Positions 38,401 through 50,800 are shown, counted from the first letter of the stretch. The stretch is DNA of 64,000 nucleotides from Stereum hirsutum FP-91666 SS1 (GCF_000264905.1 NW_006763131.1:1351253-1415252), one strand, 5' to 3'. Made by a program: numbers and translations. Notes: generated from the letters alone by a model not told the origin.

Positions 38401-39863
38401 CGTGTGAGACTGCCAGAGAGACGAGTATTGACCTTCCTCATTTGTGATCTCTCGTTCGCGTTCGAGTAGGAAGGTCAAAGCTTTCTTCTGGTGTGGGTAG
38501 AGTTTCGTGCCGACCTCGGGAGCTGAACGGTAAAAACTGATAAGCTGTAGGCGGATTGTTAGCGAGGAGGCAAACATACGAGGGTCTGTCTCGGGCAGTT
38601 CGTCGCCACCATCTTTCAAGCTCTTAAACAGCTCATCAACTTGACTCCTCTGTACCTCCACGCTTTTTGCATTCACGTTAGGCGTCGACCATCTCCTGTT
38701 CATGCCGGCGCCACCATAACCCGGGCGGCAGGCACCTGGACGATTGAAGCCGCCGGGAGGTGGGTTGTGAGGATTATGGTATGGGTAATTACCGACGCGG
38801 GGCTCTCCTGGCGCTGGATGGTCTAGGTAAAGCCCGACATGATGGAGATAATCGCCGACAACAGGTATGTTCCCCTTCGGTGTGTAGACGAGCATTTGGA
38901 GCGGGAGTATGGGTAGCTGGAGCGCGAAAATTTAGTGCTGTATCGGGCAGAAAGAGACTTGAGACAATAAGAGAATCAAGACACATGACTCACATTCGGC
39001 AGCCCTTTTCTCACTTTAGCATCCAGTCGTATCAAGCCCTTGGACAGCATGGGACCGAGAGCGGATGCAACCTTCTGTTCAACAACGCCAAACTGCTCAC
39101 CAGGCAAGGTGGTTCCATTAGCGCCCTTGAAGCTCGGCGTCCGAATGTTGATCGTATCTTCGCTCCCCGCACGTTCATGATTCCTGTCGTAGTGCAGTCG
39201 GACCTGAGCCCATTCCTCTTCGGATCCCGGATTGGTCGATTGGCGTATTTGCAGATAACCCACGGGGTAAAGAACGAGAGCTGTGACATGAAGCTGACCG
39301 ATGCAAACCGGCGTTTTCGGGGGAAGGTCCTCTAAAGGAGCAGATGAAGAGGGCTGTTGAAGAGTGGGCTGTGCAAGCGCCTGGGGTGGAGGGGATGGCG
39401 AATCGGTGAGGTCGATGATCTGCTGCTGGTTTCCAGGTTTGGGGAGAGATGGGGGTTGAATTGGAAGGGGAGCTGGTGGCCCAGTGAAAGCAGTAAGAGC
39501 TTGTGGGGCGCCCGACGGACCTGCAACCGGTGCGAATGCAGGACGGTATGGTTGAGAAGGGTAGGTGTGAGGGATTGTGAATGAGTTGAATGCATTGTGT
39601 GGCGTGTTTGAGCTTCCCTGGTCGGCTAAGGGTGTTTGTGCGAGTGTTTGTGGCGCGATGGTACGGTAAACAGGAGGAGAGCGAGCAGACGAGTTCGTGG
39701 GCCACGAATTTGAATCTTGAGATGGTTCGAGCCGACGCCGCTTGATCTGCCTCGGCTGTGAGAAGTCAAGACTTTTGTCGTCTCCAGTGAGGTCTATGGG
39801 ATTCTTGTGGGACGTGAGCATGGTCGCCGTCGACGTCGAGGGCGAGAGCGAGGGCGTGTCCAT
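35411..39863 (-). CDS. SNF2-family helicase with RING finger (RAD5/HLTF/ULS1-like)
   Basis: A DNA translocase and probable ubiquitin ligase acting on damaged DNA, chromatin or SUMO-modified proteins. The start MDTPSLSPSTS opens a Ser/Pro-rich region with two SUMO-interaction-like motifs, NPIDLTGDD and QQIIDLTDSP. A segment CIGQLHVTALVLYPVGYLQI may be a HIRAN-like domain. The helicase begins KLYPHQKKALTFLLE, with ILADDMGLGKTITCVSLIAA (Walker A), ATLIICPLSTVANW, VVITTFATLASEF, RVVLDEAQ (box II) and LCLTGTPVQNKLDDMF. A RING finger is inserted between the lobes (CVECGVELC, TRCQHLFCGCCYKR, CPVC). Lobe 2 shows LLVSLKAGGVGLNLTAAQ, DRVHRLGQTKPV and the C-terminus MEELSALLG, with a stop at 35411-35413. 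The RING inserted in the SNF2 domain places it in the Rad5/Rad16 group. Confidence 0.9.
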
Positions 39864-42272
39864 GAACGGTGTCGAGGATGGAGAAGAGGATGTCGGCAGA
39901 GCCCGCCGCTGCTGTTTATGCTTGGGTCTGCGGCCTCCACGTGAGCTCTATTGACCAGCCGCTGACGAGAGCATTTCTCGGCACGCGCCGGCCGGGTCCC
40001 GGTGCTTGGTCAGAGTCCTTCAGCGCTTGTCATCGTCCTCTCGCCGCCCACATCCGGTTCCTCTCTTTCTCTCCCACACCTGTGTTTCTGTTATCGCCTA
40101 TGCTCGCTGAATATTTCTTGGCTACTGTATTGCCTTTTGGGCTCTGATAATATCCACACTTGTTGGCCTTACACAGCAGAGGTTCCTCGCACATATACCT
40201 CAACATCAAGACGTCATCATAGCAATCCATTCTGCGAAGTCCGTCACGGTTCTAAGGACCCACCTGTCCCCTCGTAGTGTTCACTATCACGTTCTCGTTT
40301 TCCTCCTACGTTTAGCCATGGCTCAGTCCAATCCAAGTCCTCGAACCAAACTACCATGCGAACCGCTTCTTCGATGCCTTTCCGAGCCTATCACTGCCAC
40401 CAGGGACCTTATAACTTTAAGATCTGCTATTTTTTGTTTTGCCCCACTTACGCCGGAGTAGCACACCACTACTCTCGGGCGAGGTGATTACAGAAGCACA
40501 GAAAGTCATCTCGGGATCCCTCACCACAAACGGCTCTACCTCCGACATATGGCTCTCTCCATTCGGTCGGCATCATGATAACTTACCCACTTCCCTTCCG
40601 GCGTTGGTCTTAAATCCTGCTCACTAAGCTGACTCACCCCTATCAGAATAGCTGTCCCAACGGTGCGTCCTTGGCTACAGCTGGCCACTTACACTGGCGT
40701 GTACGACGGGTGTACGATGACCGATCAATGGGCCAATCGTTCTCGGCGGGATCAGCATCTGTAAGTCGAGCTACTGCAACTGTCGCCCACTCCGCTGCCT
40801 CCAGCTGGACGGTTGATTGTTTGATTGCCGCGGTGTTGTCCTTACTGATCATCTTTCCATGGCAGCCTGGCACGACTACGGACTTGTTCAGAAAGGATAA
40901 CTGGATGCTGTTCATGCCAGCGGCACACTATCAGCGACTCCTCCTGACGCGTTTTCGATATGATACAAGGCTCTTGGAGCATCTGTTACAATGGAAGCAT
41001 CCTTTCTGCGTAATTTGTACCAGGCTTGGTGCCGGACCTAAAACCAGAGTGTTCGGCTGTTCTTCACAGCTGTCTATGCATAACTGAGGTGCTATCATTG
41101 AGCTCCACAGTACACATCCATACCAGATGTAAGGACACCCGCGATTGACGCAAGGCTTTGACTTGAGACGAAATAGCAAACTGAGGATTTTTTTCTGTGA
41201 GGCCTCGCATGGTAGCCTGGTGTCGTCCTTCCCCGACCCCGAACAAGTCAAGACGGGGAAGCGAACTACCGGCATCGGTGGGCGAGTGTGGCTCCACACC
41301 ACAGTAGGGCAGCTCGCCCGAGTCCGCGTCGGAGACAAGCCCGCACACAGCGACCCACCCAGATTTGTATGCTCGGTCAGCAGTTGGAGGGCTTGAACCG
41401 CCGGGGTACTTTAATTCAGCACTGTCTCGTGTTGTGCCGGTCTGTGGTATCATTATAGGTTGACAGGGAATCTTCAAGCTGTCCAGCTGAGTAATGTCAT
41501 TAGGTTGGGGAAGAACTCATGCCCAACGGGTCCTGTACATAGAATTATATAGTACTGGTAGTAGGCATAACGGACAACGGCGCCAGGTAAATATCTTCGA
41601 TATCATCGGAATCAAATACCTATCGTAAATACGTGAGTGTTCAATGCCACAATTGCGAGCAAAAACGCGAGCTCTGTGTCACGGTCGAGACGCAAATAAA
41701 TGTCTGTACTCACCACTGGCACCAAGGTTGTTTGCGCATCAACACCAGTCTCTAGCTCGTCATTTTCACGGTCGTCGTAAGGATGGTACTATTGACTTGA
41801 GTCCCACATTTTCTCTGAACGAATGTCATTTGAAAGGAGTGCGATGTGCGTGTGCGACATTATAGACTGCGACGCGACTGTCAGAGATGGGAGCCAGCTC
41901 ACTGACCCCCATGGATGAGCTCTGCTCGCGGTTTAAGAGGGCACTCAGATAAGATTTTGCATCGGTATACGGCTCCTTTGATGCCCCCCCCCTCCCTTTG
42001 ATACTATGATGCCATAGGAGGTATCCAGGACAAACATAGATGTTACAATGACAGTTCTGGGAGTAATGCAGAAGGTTTGATTCCCGGGCAGATCCGGGGC
42101 CAGCCATCGCCACCCAATACGGGCCACAACATTGTATGCATACGATCTGGTAACATGATGGATAGAGGGAGACCTAGTTGGCAATGCGTGCACTATCATC
42201 AGATACAGATGTTCGCCAGGGGTATGACTTCGTAACCAATGAGTAATGCAGAGAACTGAAATCCAGAATTTC
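39864..42272. other. 2.4-kb gap without a supported gene
   Basis: Upstream of the SNF2 gene and downstream of the dehydrogenase. The only ATG frame with a plausible 5' context is 40318-40461 (MAQSNPSPRTKLP, 47 codons), which I do not recognise and cannot extend by splicing. A 12-base direct repeat (GAGTAATGCAGA) occurs near 42060 and 42241. The stretch may hold gene or element remnants. Confidence 0.4.
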
Positions 42273-43760
42273 TCAGTCAAACACAATAGCGACCTTATTG
42301 GCCTTGCCTTCGTCGAACATCTAGGGGACATGAATTGTTCAGGGCGATGACGAGAAACACAAACATAAGCACCAACCTTGTACGCCGTCTCTGCCTCGCT
42401 CAGAGGAAAGGTATGAGAGATCAACGCATCGGGATGCAACTGCCAGTCTTCGAGCTTTTTGCAACAAGCCTCCATCTCCGGGATGCTACAGACCCACGAT
42501 CCGCGGATCGTAAGTTGCTTCTGGATAATCCATGGTGATACTTTGAGAGTCACGTCACTTGGTAAATGACTCGATCAGATATCGTCCAGTAGATCAAGGA
42601 TGAAGCCACTCACTTGTAACCACCGATCATCATGACCGTCCCCCATCTTCTCGCTCCGCGTACAGCCATAATCTGAAACAAGGAAAGAGTATCAAGTCAC
42701 ACCTTAAATAGTATCAAAGAGTTGAATTGAACGTACACGGCCGGCCGGAACACCAGTGACATCGAAGGTAAAGTCGTAGCCAATATGCCTAGGTGCAACG
42801 CCATCTTCGGCGACCTCGACCTGATCTTCTTCCAAAACCTGTATGCCCAGTGACCTAGCGAACTCTTTCCTGGACTCTATGATCTCGTAGCCAAAGACCT
42901 TCGCACCCAACTTCTGGCAGATCTGAGAGATGGCCAATCCTACTGGGCCAAGGCCAACGACCAGAACCCGGTCGTGTCCATTCGGCCGCATTTTCATGAC
43001 GGCAGAGTAGGCTGTTCCGCTACCAAACCCGTTCAGAAGGCCACAAGACAAGCGAAAAGATTGTGCTTACTATCCACAAGCGACCATAGCTGCGTCGAGG
43101 TAGGTCATGAACGGCGACATCTTGATCAGCGTCATGGCATCACACAGAATATAGTTAGCGTGTCCGCCGTCTCTTTGCCATCCGTGGGATCGGCGACCAA
43201 GACCCTTCTCTACGTCCATAGGCGTCGTACACGAACCAGGCCGTAGTTCACGACAGTCGGGACAATTATAACATCCGGTAATCTAAGATACTCTCATATC
43301 AGGTTATGTAGAGACGATTGGGAGGATCGAAACGTACGTGAAACACGACACAGCGATCACCAACCTGCACGTTCTCCACCCCCTCTCCTAGTTGGACCAC
43401 TTCACCCGCGGCTGTAGTGTGAAATCCGTGAGCAAACTTAGAGTAGCATCATTGACAGGGGCTTGACCGCGTACGCTCGTGGCCACCAATGACCCCTTCG
43501 AAGTAACCTTCCTGATCCTTGCTCCACTTGTTCGCCGGCAGCCGGTAGATCGCATGAAGGTCGCTACCACAGAGTGAAGACGCCTTGGACTTCAAGAGCA
43601 CCTGCCCACGACCAGGCTTGGGGACTGTAAATCTGCACAATTCATAATCAACTTTCACACTGTCTTCCAGAATAACAGTGTGGACTCACTTCCGCAACTC
43701 GACCTGCCTGTCTCCCAGGTACACCATTCCAGTCATGGATTCAGGGATTGGGGATGACAT
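42273..43760 (-). CDS. Zinc-type medium-chain alcohol dehydrogenase
   Basis: An NAD(P)-dependent oxidoreductase of the sorbitol/threonine dehydrogenase branch. The exact alcohol is unknown. The start is MSSPIPESMTGMVYLGDRQ at 43760. The catalytic-zinc region reads ASSLCGSDLHAIY, with GGHE in the next part. The structural zinc lobe has the pattern CYNCPDCRELRPGSC. The Rossmann fold shows VLVVGLGPVGLAISQICQ followed by an acidic beta-2 end (VFGYEIIES), which favours NAD over NADP. Later blocks are FTFDVTG, QLTIRGSWVCSIPEM, and the end MFDEGKANKVAIVFD with a stop at 42273-42275. About nine exons fit. No biosynthetic partner genes lie next to it. Confidence 0.85.
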
Positions 43761-44907
43761 GGCGAAGACAAGTGATGGGACAGAAGTGAGGCTTGGTGGG
43801 CTTGAGAGATGTCGACGAAGGACTCGCGAACGTCTCGCTGGGCGAGATGATAAAACCCCTTCGGGTCATTAGACTTCGAAGATAAGGAAAGGTTCAAGAT
43901 AGAGCAATGAGATTGAGAGGGTTCGCTGGTTCGCGATGTTCACAAACGGATGGGACTCGGACTTCGGAAGGAGTGGATCAAGTTGGGTCATCTGCCCGCA
44001 TATCCCATTGAACAGAGATATGTACATTTGCATTGAGCAGGGTACAGCGCTAAGCTGCTCAAGATAGATAGACTCAACCCCTGGAAAGCAATAGTATTGC
44101 GGTAAGAAAAAAACGGCATTTATATGTCTCAGATTGTGGTGCGCACCTATACCCAAAGAAGGTTAGAGTAACCACTGTTTTAGTGCAGTTGTGGACGATA
44201 CCCTACGATACCTGATGGTTAGTGTCCCAGTTACATGGAGTGGTAGTTGGTGTTTCCGTTAGATGATGTAGATTATACGGAGAGCCAACGAAAGTCCGAG
44301 CTTGGGGTAGTAGCATTGCAATTGCTGGAGCTCTCGTCGACGGTACACCCCGACGTCGGGTGGGCCAATAACACTTTGATAACACTGGCCGCAATGTGTG
44401 ATCACCTTACCCAAAACCCTGGAGGAAAGTGGCTGAGTAGATTTTCCTGTGAATGAATGTTTGTGTTTTAGGCAAAGACAAAAGGTGAAAATTATTGGTC
44501 GAAGACGTCCGAGTCCGATTCAGAAAGAGCTTTGTTGCGTTGGGTTGGACAACAACGCGGCCTCTCACGCCCTATCGCCACTGTGGCGACGTTATCTTGT
44601 CTCCTGCCCGATGCGTCATACCTCGTTTCCTCCTCGCTTCGACGACTTCCTCAGCAGGTTCATCTTGCCAATATTGACCCACGCCACGACCAAAATGTCT
44701 TCCGACTTATCGCAGACGGACATTTGTTATTCGAGAGACGCTATCTCTGTTATTTGGAGGGTTGTCTCTTCCTAATGTAACAACGGCTTGGGCTTCCGAG
44801 TGGCTTCCGACTTGTCCATCACTGCTTAGCCTGGGGTGAGGAATAAATGCCATAAGAACATATCTCAAGCTGTCTGGCACACTCCACCCAGATTCCCCTC
44901 TTTTACG
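43761..44907. other. Divergent promoter region, dehydrogenase and UNC93 genes
   Basis: This separates the start codons of two divergent genes. Only short frames without domains are present. Bases about 44560-44660 are locally rich in protein-like codons on the plus strand, but no ATG, splice or domain evidence supports a gene. Confidence 0.45.
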
Positions 44908-47249
44908 ATGGCGCGTTGGAACAAGTCGAGCCCTATCTTCCAGAGTCTGGTCGTCGGTTTCGTCCTATTCGCCTGCCCTGGGCTGTATGGGGTGCGTGCA
45001 AAGGCAGTTTATACATACTATTTGCGGCTCCAACCTTTTCTTGCTTTTCTGTAGGCTATCACAGGGTAAGTATATCCCTCGGGAGGGAAGACTATATCTT
45101 AGACTCTGAACTGATCACTGTCTTGCGCGATTCAGTCTGGGCGCTGGTGGTGGAAAACCCTCGTCTGCTGTGGTAGGAAACGTCACCAATTGCGCCCTTT
45201 ACGGCGTCTATACGTTCTCTGCTTTCTTCGCTGGTTCCGTTTTGAACGTTTTCGGGCCTCGTGTAAGCATCCAGTTGGTCGCATACCGATGCTGCCTGTC
45301 CACTCATGTTCTACGTTACGCCGTCATCAGTGGACTCTTGCCCTCGGAGGTATGATATGATATCGTGTGCCTGTGGCGGGATGTTCTAATGCGACTTATA
45401 GCCTTGACATACCCTCTGTATGCTTCCGGCCTCTGGATATATGACCGTACCGGATACCAGGCCCCTCCCATCACGTTCGGCGCTGTCCTCGGTATAGGTG
45501 CCGGATTCTTATGGACGACCGCAGGATTTGTCCAGTATTCGTCCGTAACAAGCACGATCATCTCCCACATCCAACAATCACACTGACGTGATTATTTTTC
45601 AGATATGCAGACGAAAAACATAAAGGTGAGATTTTATCCGATACATAGGCAAAGCGCGGGGATGCTGATACTCTTTCTCTAGGAAAATATATCGTCCTGC
45701 AATGGATAATGGTGCGTTTCGTTCTAAGACCACTTCATACTTCTCCGTGCTCAGGATTCGTCAGGTTGCCGCAGGTTCATTCATTGGCGCAGCGTAGGTT
45801 TTTCTACTATATACATACGAATCATCGGAGACTGAAGGTAGTCTTTTGCATCGAACAATCAGTATCGAGTTCGGTGTAAGTAACGATCACCGTAGCATTA
45901 AATGGACGGCTAGTACTCATCCCTACACCTGTATTAGGTCAACTTTCACAAAACAGAATCCGACACCGGCTCACCTACGAGCGTCTACCTCATTTTTATC
46001 ATCATAGAGCTCGTGTCCATCGTGTTTGGCATTTTCTTCGTCATTCACCCAAAGGACCTGGTGCGAAAAGACGGAACTGGTATCGCTGTGTTTAAACCAC
46101 GCGGCTTTGCAGAGGAAGCTCAAGCCTACCTGAAACTCCTCTGGGACTGGAAGATCTGGGTAATATGATCAGTCCTGGTCACGCTGTCCTTCTGTTGACA
46201 CGACATCCCCCCAGATGCTCTATATCGTGGGCTTGTCCGCGGAAATGTGTCTTTCTTTCCAGTCTAGTAAGTTCCCCTCATTACAACAAATGGGCCTGCA
46301 CTAATAACGTGTCTGTAGCGATGTCTGCGCACGTCTTCAATCTTCGTACACGGTCACTCGTCAAGTACGTTCCGCCTTCCCCTTAGATAGAGCTTTTTCT
46401 GAGTCGGTGGCCTATCAGTCTTTGTTTCTGGGCGGTCCAGATCCCCGCAACACTCGCCCTCCAGCCTATATTCGATGCAGACATGCCTCGTCGTAGGCGA
46501 GCCTACATCGCCGCGACCTATGTCGCCGTCATCACGCTTGCGATCTGGATCGACGAGACAATTTGGTTGACTGGACCCAACAAGATCTCGGTGAATGATG
46601 ACGCACTGAACCTTGACTGGACAGATGATTCTGCTCTAGTTGGGCCGTTGTTTTCTGGCTATGTCTTGTGAGTGCGCTTCACCCTTGACTACCATAACCC
46701 TACACGACCTCATTCCATCCTAATAGATCAGGAGTGATCTATGCAATCTGGCAGAGCGTCGTCCAATTCGTGATATCTACCTTATCCAACGATCCCAAGA
46801 TCTGTGCGCGCTATGCTGGAATGTTCAAATCCTCCATATCGCTCGGCATGACAGTCTCTTTCGGTGTGACCGCCGCTGAGGTCGAGTTTCTTCCTCAGCT
46901 CAAGTGGCAGTTCTCGCAGCAGATGATTTCCCTGGTCTTTCTGTTTGTTGTCTGCTATTTCGTCACGGAGACCAACTACTACCGAGAAGGTGCGTAAGCG
47001 TTCATTTCGTTCAAAGATGCCAGACTTAGGGTGTTTTTCTAGACGATGTCATCGTGCCGACATACGTCAACGAGATTCTTCACGGACGTGTCGACCTGGA
47101 GAGTGAGTGGTTAAAATCATCGAGATCCATATTTATCGAACTGACTTCTTCCCTCAGGGCTGCAACACGAGGCGGCTGCTCATCATGGCGAGATTGTTGA
47201 CGAAGATAGCAAGGTTGAAGGTTCTGTTCACAAGATGCCGGTGGAATGA
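44908..47249 (+). CDS. UNC93-like major facilitator membrane protein
   Basis: A polytopic membrane protein of the UNC93/DUF895 branch of the major facilitator superfamily. Its substrate in fungi is unknown. The start MARWNKSSPIFQSLVVGFVLF leads into a first membrane span and then CPGLYGVRA-type residues. Splicing continues with GLGAGGGKPSSAVVGNVTN, the family pattern of UNC93. Further hydrophobic spans read LYGVYTFSAFFAGSVLN, FGAVLGIGAGFLWTTAGFVQ, VYLIFIIIELVSIVFGIFF and QMISLVFLFVVCYFVTE. About twelve spans are expected. The gene is cut by at least ten introns and exons are often shorter than 60 bases. The hydrophilic C-terminus ends KVEGSVHKMPVE with a stop at 47247-47249. Confidence 0.8.
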
Positions 47250-47415
47250 AGTTCTCAGACTGGAGACTGTTGGGGAGTGTTCTTAGTTTTCTTGTAGTAA
47301 ATTCCTTGATCTTCCAATACTACCATTGTCCCTCTACCGTTGTCCCTCCAGCCTTTGAAATTGTGTTATTGCATAATGGAAAACAACAACTAGCTCACCA
47401 AACCAAACAAGGGGA

Positions 47416-49906
47416 CTAGCTCGGGCCACCAGCCCTAGACATCTTCTTGTCGTGCCCCCTCTTACGGTCATGGTTTCCTCTGCTCGCCTTGTTCTTATCT
47501 TTCCATGCTCGATCTCTTTGCTCATTCCCGCCACCGCCACCGCCACCACGGCCTCTTCCTCCCCCTCCTCCTCCGCGACCACCACGCCCTCTACCGCCTC
47601 TACCGCGAGAACCGCCCCCACGTGAAGATTGACCATCGGGCGTTTGACTACGGCTCGGTGGCTCGGACACAGGATGATTGCCTGTAAACTCGTACTTCTG
47701 CAGTAGCTTTTCTTTCTGTTTTGGCTGGTGAGGTATACAGGGATCAGACAACGTAGCAAGTGAGGGTGAAGGCAAGGTGAGTGGACTTACGTTGCGCTCC
47801 AGCATGATATGCCACCCCTCGATTTGAGAGTCGTCCCAACCTGTGATGCACCATGTTAGGTGATGCAGGTGGGTAAAGAAACGAACTTGTGAGTGACGTA
47901 CCAGTTTGCGCGCGTAACGCCACCCTATCTTTTCCTCTCCTAGTAGCCGCATCTCTCTCAAACACCTTCGCATCCCGGATGTACGCCATCTCCAGGATCG
48001 TCTCCGGATTGGCCTTCTCCCGCTCCTTCCCTTTCCCACTACTCTCTCCAGCTCCAACTCCGTCACCTTCGCCTTCCTCATCTTCCTCACCACTCTCCTC
48101 ACCATCCCCTCCGACTTTCACAGCTGCCCCCGTATCGATATAGTCCAACTCCTCCTCAAAGGCAACGTCTTTCCCTTCTTCTTCCTCGTCAGAGTAATTC
48201 GCTTCTTCAGCCCGACGAAGAATGTCAGCTTTCATCTGCTCGATGAAAGTTCGATCGCGCAACACAGAGGCTTCATCGCTACAAAACACCGACAATCCGT
48301 TAGATGGTTTGCATGAAGACACGACCAGATTTCAAAAGTAAACATACCTCTTCTTTCCGACTCTAACTTTCGACAAATCCATCGCCTCCTCATCGAACAC
48401 GTTCCTCCTCTCCTTCGTAAACTCAAACTCGTCCTTGACTTGCGGTGTCTCTGTCCTCCCACTCGACTCAACCGGTCTACTCGCAGTGTTAATAGCTTCA
48501 GGTGGCGGCGCAGTTCCTTCCAACAAGGCCTCCACCACCCTCTCGCTATTCCCCGCATACTCAGACCGCTGAAGCAACGCCTTGATATAGCCTGGTTCGT
48601 AATCTGGCAAAATCGAAAGAACCTCCGAGACCTTCGCTTTCACGTCGTCTCGAATCGCCGAGGACGATGGAGCAACAGGGGGAGGGAAGCTACGTGGTGT
48701 GGATGCGAGACCAAGACTCGGGTTGGGTTTAGTGTGGGGCTGGGCGGGACGACGGCCCAGGTTATCGATACCGGGAGGGACACCCGATCCAAGCAGAAGT
48801 TTAAGTGCACCCGGATTCGAGCGTTTCGAAGCGTTCGACGATGAAGGTGTAGATGACGCAGCGGACGAGTCATCGTCGAGAGAGCGAAGAGACATGGTGA
48901 GGACCTCCAGGCGCCCATCGTCTCGGCTCTGGCTCGTCACAACATTCTCGAGTAATCGAGACATATCGTACGCATGTTGATAGTCCGCGAGCAATGGACG
49001 GTTCAAGAATGGGATGGGAGGGCTCGGGCTCGCGGTGGTGGCCGAAGACGATGGGAGTTCCAAGAGAGCGAATATAATGCCGAACGTCCGTTGGGATTCC
49101 ATTGCGAGATCTCGAGGGGTACCTTGTGTTTCGGCCTTTGTGAGATCCTCTAGTATCTTCTTGAAGATGATGTGAAATGCATCGACGAGCGCGACCTTCG
49201 TCTCGAGGAACACACGCTCCCATTCGTCTAATGCACGGGATTGTGTGGCGTCTGAAGGTGGCAGCCGGAGACCACCGTACGACTGAGCAAGCGAGGTAAG
49301 ACCGAAATCGTACGCAGTTGCTAATGAAATGATGAACTGTCGATCGTGAGCGAAGGCGAGGAGGAATTCAGGCGGTGAGGCGTGCAGGAAGGAAAGGATG
49401 CAATGCGATGTTTTGCGGAAGCCATATAGCCCGGAAGACGACGGATTATTGAGGAGGGATATAAATGACGGAACCACTACCCCTTTGAGATCAGTGAGCA
49501 ACTGTGGCTTCGATGCAATAGCGTTGCTCAAGAGGGTACGAAGGCGAGATGTCTGTGAATGGTATGCAATTGTGAGATCCAGCAAAACGTGAATCCCCAG
49601 AGATCCCGAGGCAGCGAGCTTTTCAGCAAGTTGTAATACCCGTGCATGTGTGGTCTTCTCTTCTCTTGATTGTGAAGACTTGACAGAGTCCGGCCATATC
49701 AAAGACTGGAGAAACGACTGAGCTCGGTCACGAGCGTAGGTCGAGACGAAGGCGGCGGTCGCGGGGGTGTCTCTTTTGGGAGGAGGAAGGGATATGACCT
49801 CTTGCAGCGACGATGCTATTTTCTGGTTGAGAGTAGCAAGTTGGGATGCGGAGAGATTGGCACGAGCGCCGGAGGAAGGGTACGGAGGCAACGCTAGTAT
49901 GGTCAT
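47416..49906 (-). CDS. CUE-domain protein, ASCC2/Cue3-like, with RGG tail
   Basis: A likely ubiquitin-binding subunit of the complex that splits stalled, ubiquitin-marked ribosomes (RQT in yeast, ASCC in animals). The start MTILALPPYPSSGARANL opens a long helical region with the ASCC2-type segment LLDLTIAYHSQTSRLRTLLS. The CUE domain near residues 430-470 reads VSEVLSILPDYEPGYIKALL. After it comes RRNVFDEEAMDLSKVRVGKKR, like the conserved ASCC2 stretch following its CUE domain, then an acidic region. The last exon is an unusual RGG/GGG-rich tail (about 47530-47640) ending KMSRAGGPS. Four to five exons fit. An in-frame ATG at 49984 would add 26 residues. ASCC2 assignment rests on order of segments and is less firm than the CUE call. 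Confidence 0.75.
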
Positions 49907-50216
49907 GGTCAATCGACCTAGCAAGTTATTCTGATTTAGATTTGGCAGACCAAAAGATAGGAACACGGACGCACCTGAGCGCAACTAAGGACACAGGAGC
50001 TCAGTCTCGGAGATGTAGTATGGTCGAATGTGGCACCTCGATTAGACGCACTGGGCACAGCGTAAAACAAATCAACTTAGTTAGCAAGAAGCAAGCAAGC
50101 ATCCATAGAGTAGTAGTTAGTATACATGCAAAAACGTACATGGAACTTTCGTCACGAACTCAAGGATGCTGAAGCTCAGTGAAGGTTGGTCAGAGACTCG
50201 GAGACTGGAGTCGGAG

Positions 50217-50800
50217 AGGGCCCGGGAAGCTCCTATGAGGGTCTCCCCGAAAAGTGGATATTCCTGGAGCAAAATTTGTGAAATCCTACCCCGGAAAAGT
50301 AGATATTTGAGGCCCCGACGAGCGATGTGGTCCGGTGAAAGTGGATATTTGAGGCCAATTTGAGGCCGAAATTCGAGTTTTGGAATCGCGATCCGCTGGT
50401 TCCGAAGACGCCACAGAATCCCACACAAAGACCAAACGGGCATGGCTCAAAACGAGTGCCACAACTACGTGGTCGGCCTTGACACAAGCCGGGAGTTCAC
50501 GAAATTGTTGGAAAAAGTGGTGAAGGACGGGAAGGAGGATGATACAAAGAAGGTTAGCCTGAGATTGAGTGGTATTTTGATGAGCACTAATGCATGATGT
50601 ACCACTGTGGCCCAAGCTCGATCCCGGTGTGCGATCTGGCCTATGAAAAAAATTGCGATGAATTGAATATATATATTAATTATGAGACCCTTCCCCGAAA
50701 GTGGATATTTGAGGCCGGGGGCCGCCAAAAAAAAGTAGATATTTGAGGGCAAAATCCGGACTTCGGACGGGGAGACCCTCATAGGAGCTTCCCGGGCCCT
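50217..50800. mobile_element. 584-bp MITE-like element, 33-bp TIRs, 8-bp TSD
   Basis: Positions 50217-50249 and 50768-50800 are perfect 33-bp inverted repeats, beginning AGGGCCCGGG at each outer end. The eight bases immediately outside, AGTCGGAG at 50209-50216 and again at 50801-50808, are an exact direct target duplication. Inside, variants of AAGTGGATATTTGAGG recur five times in the same orientation (near 50255, 50297, 50338, 50697 and 50731), at both subterminal ends. No transposase domain is recognisable, so the copy is non-autonomous. Eight-base duplications are known for hAT and for KDZ (Kyakuja-Dileera-Zisupton) elements, and I cannot decide between them. Identical TIRs and TSD suggest a recent insertion, about 300 bp upstream of the CUE-domain gene's start. 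Confidence 0.93.
50255..50748 (+). repeat. Five subterminal direct repeats in the MITE
   Basis: A 15-17 base word (core GTGGATATTTGAGG, with A or G at the fourth base) occurs three times near the left end and twice near the right end of the element, always in the same orientation. Subterminal repeats of this kind usually serve as transposase binding sites. The first copy is degenerate (GTGGATATTCCTGG). Confidence 0.8.

Noticed and set aside
42273..47249. Secondary-metabolite cluster (dehydrogenase plus transporter)
   Set aside because: Only one oxidoreductase and an UNC93-like protein are adjacent. No synthase, P450 or pathway regulator is present.
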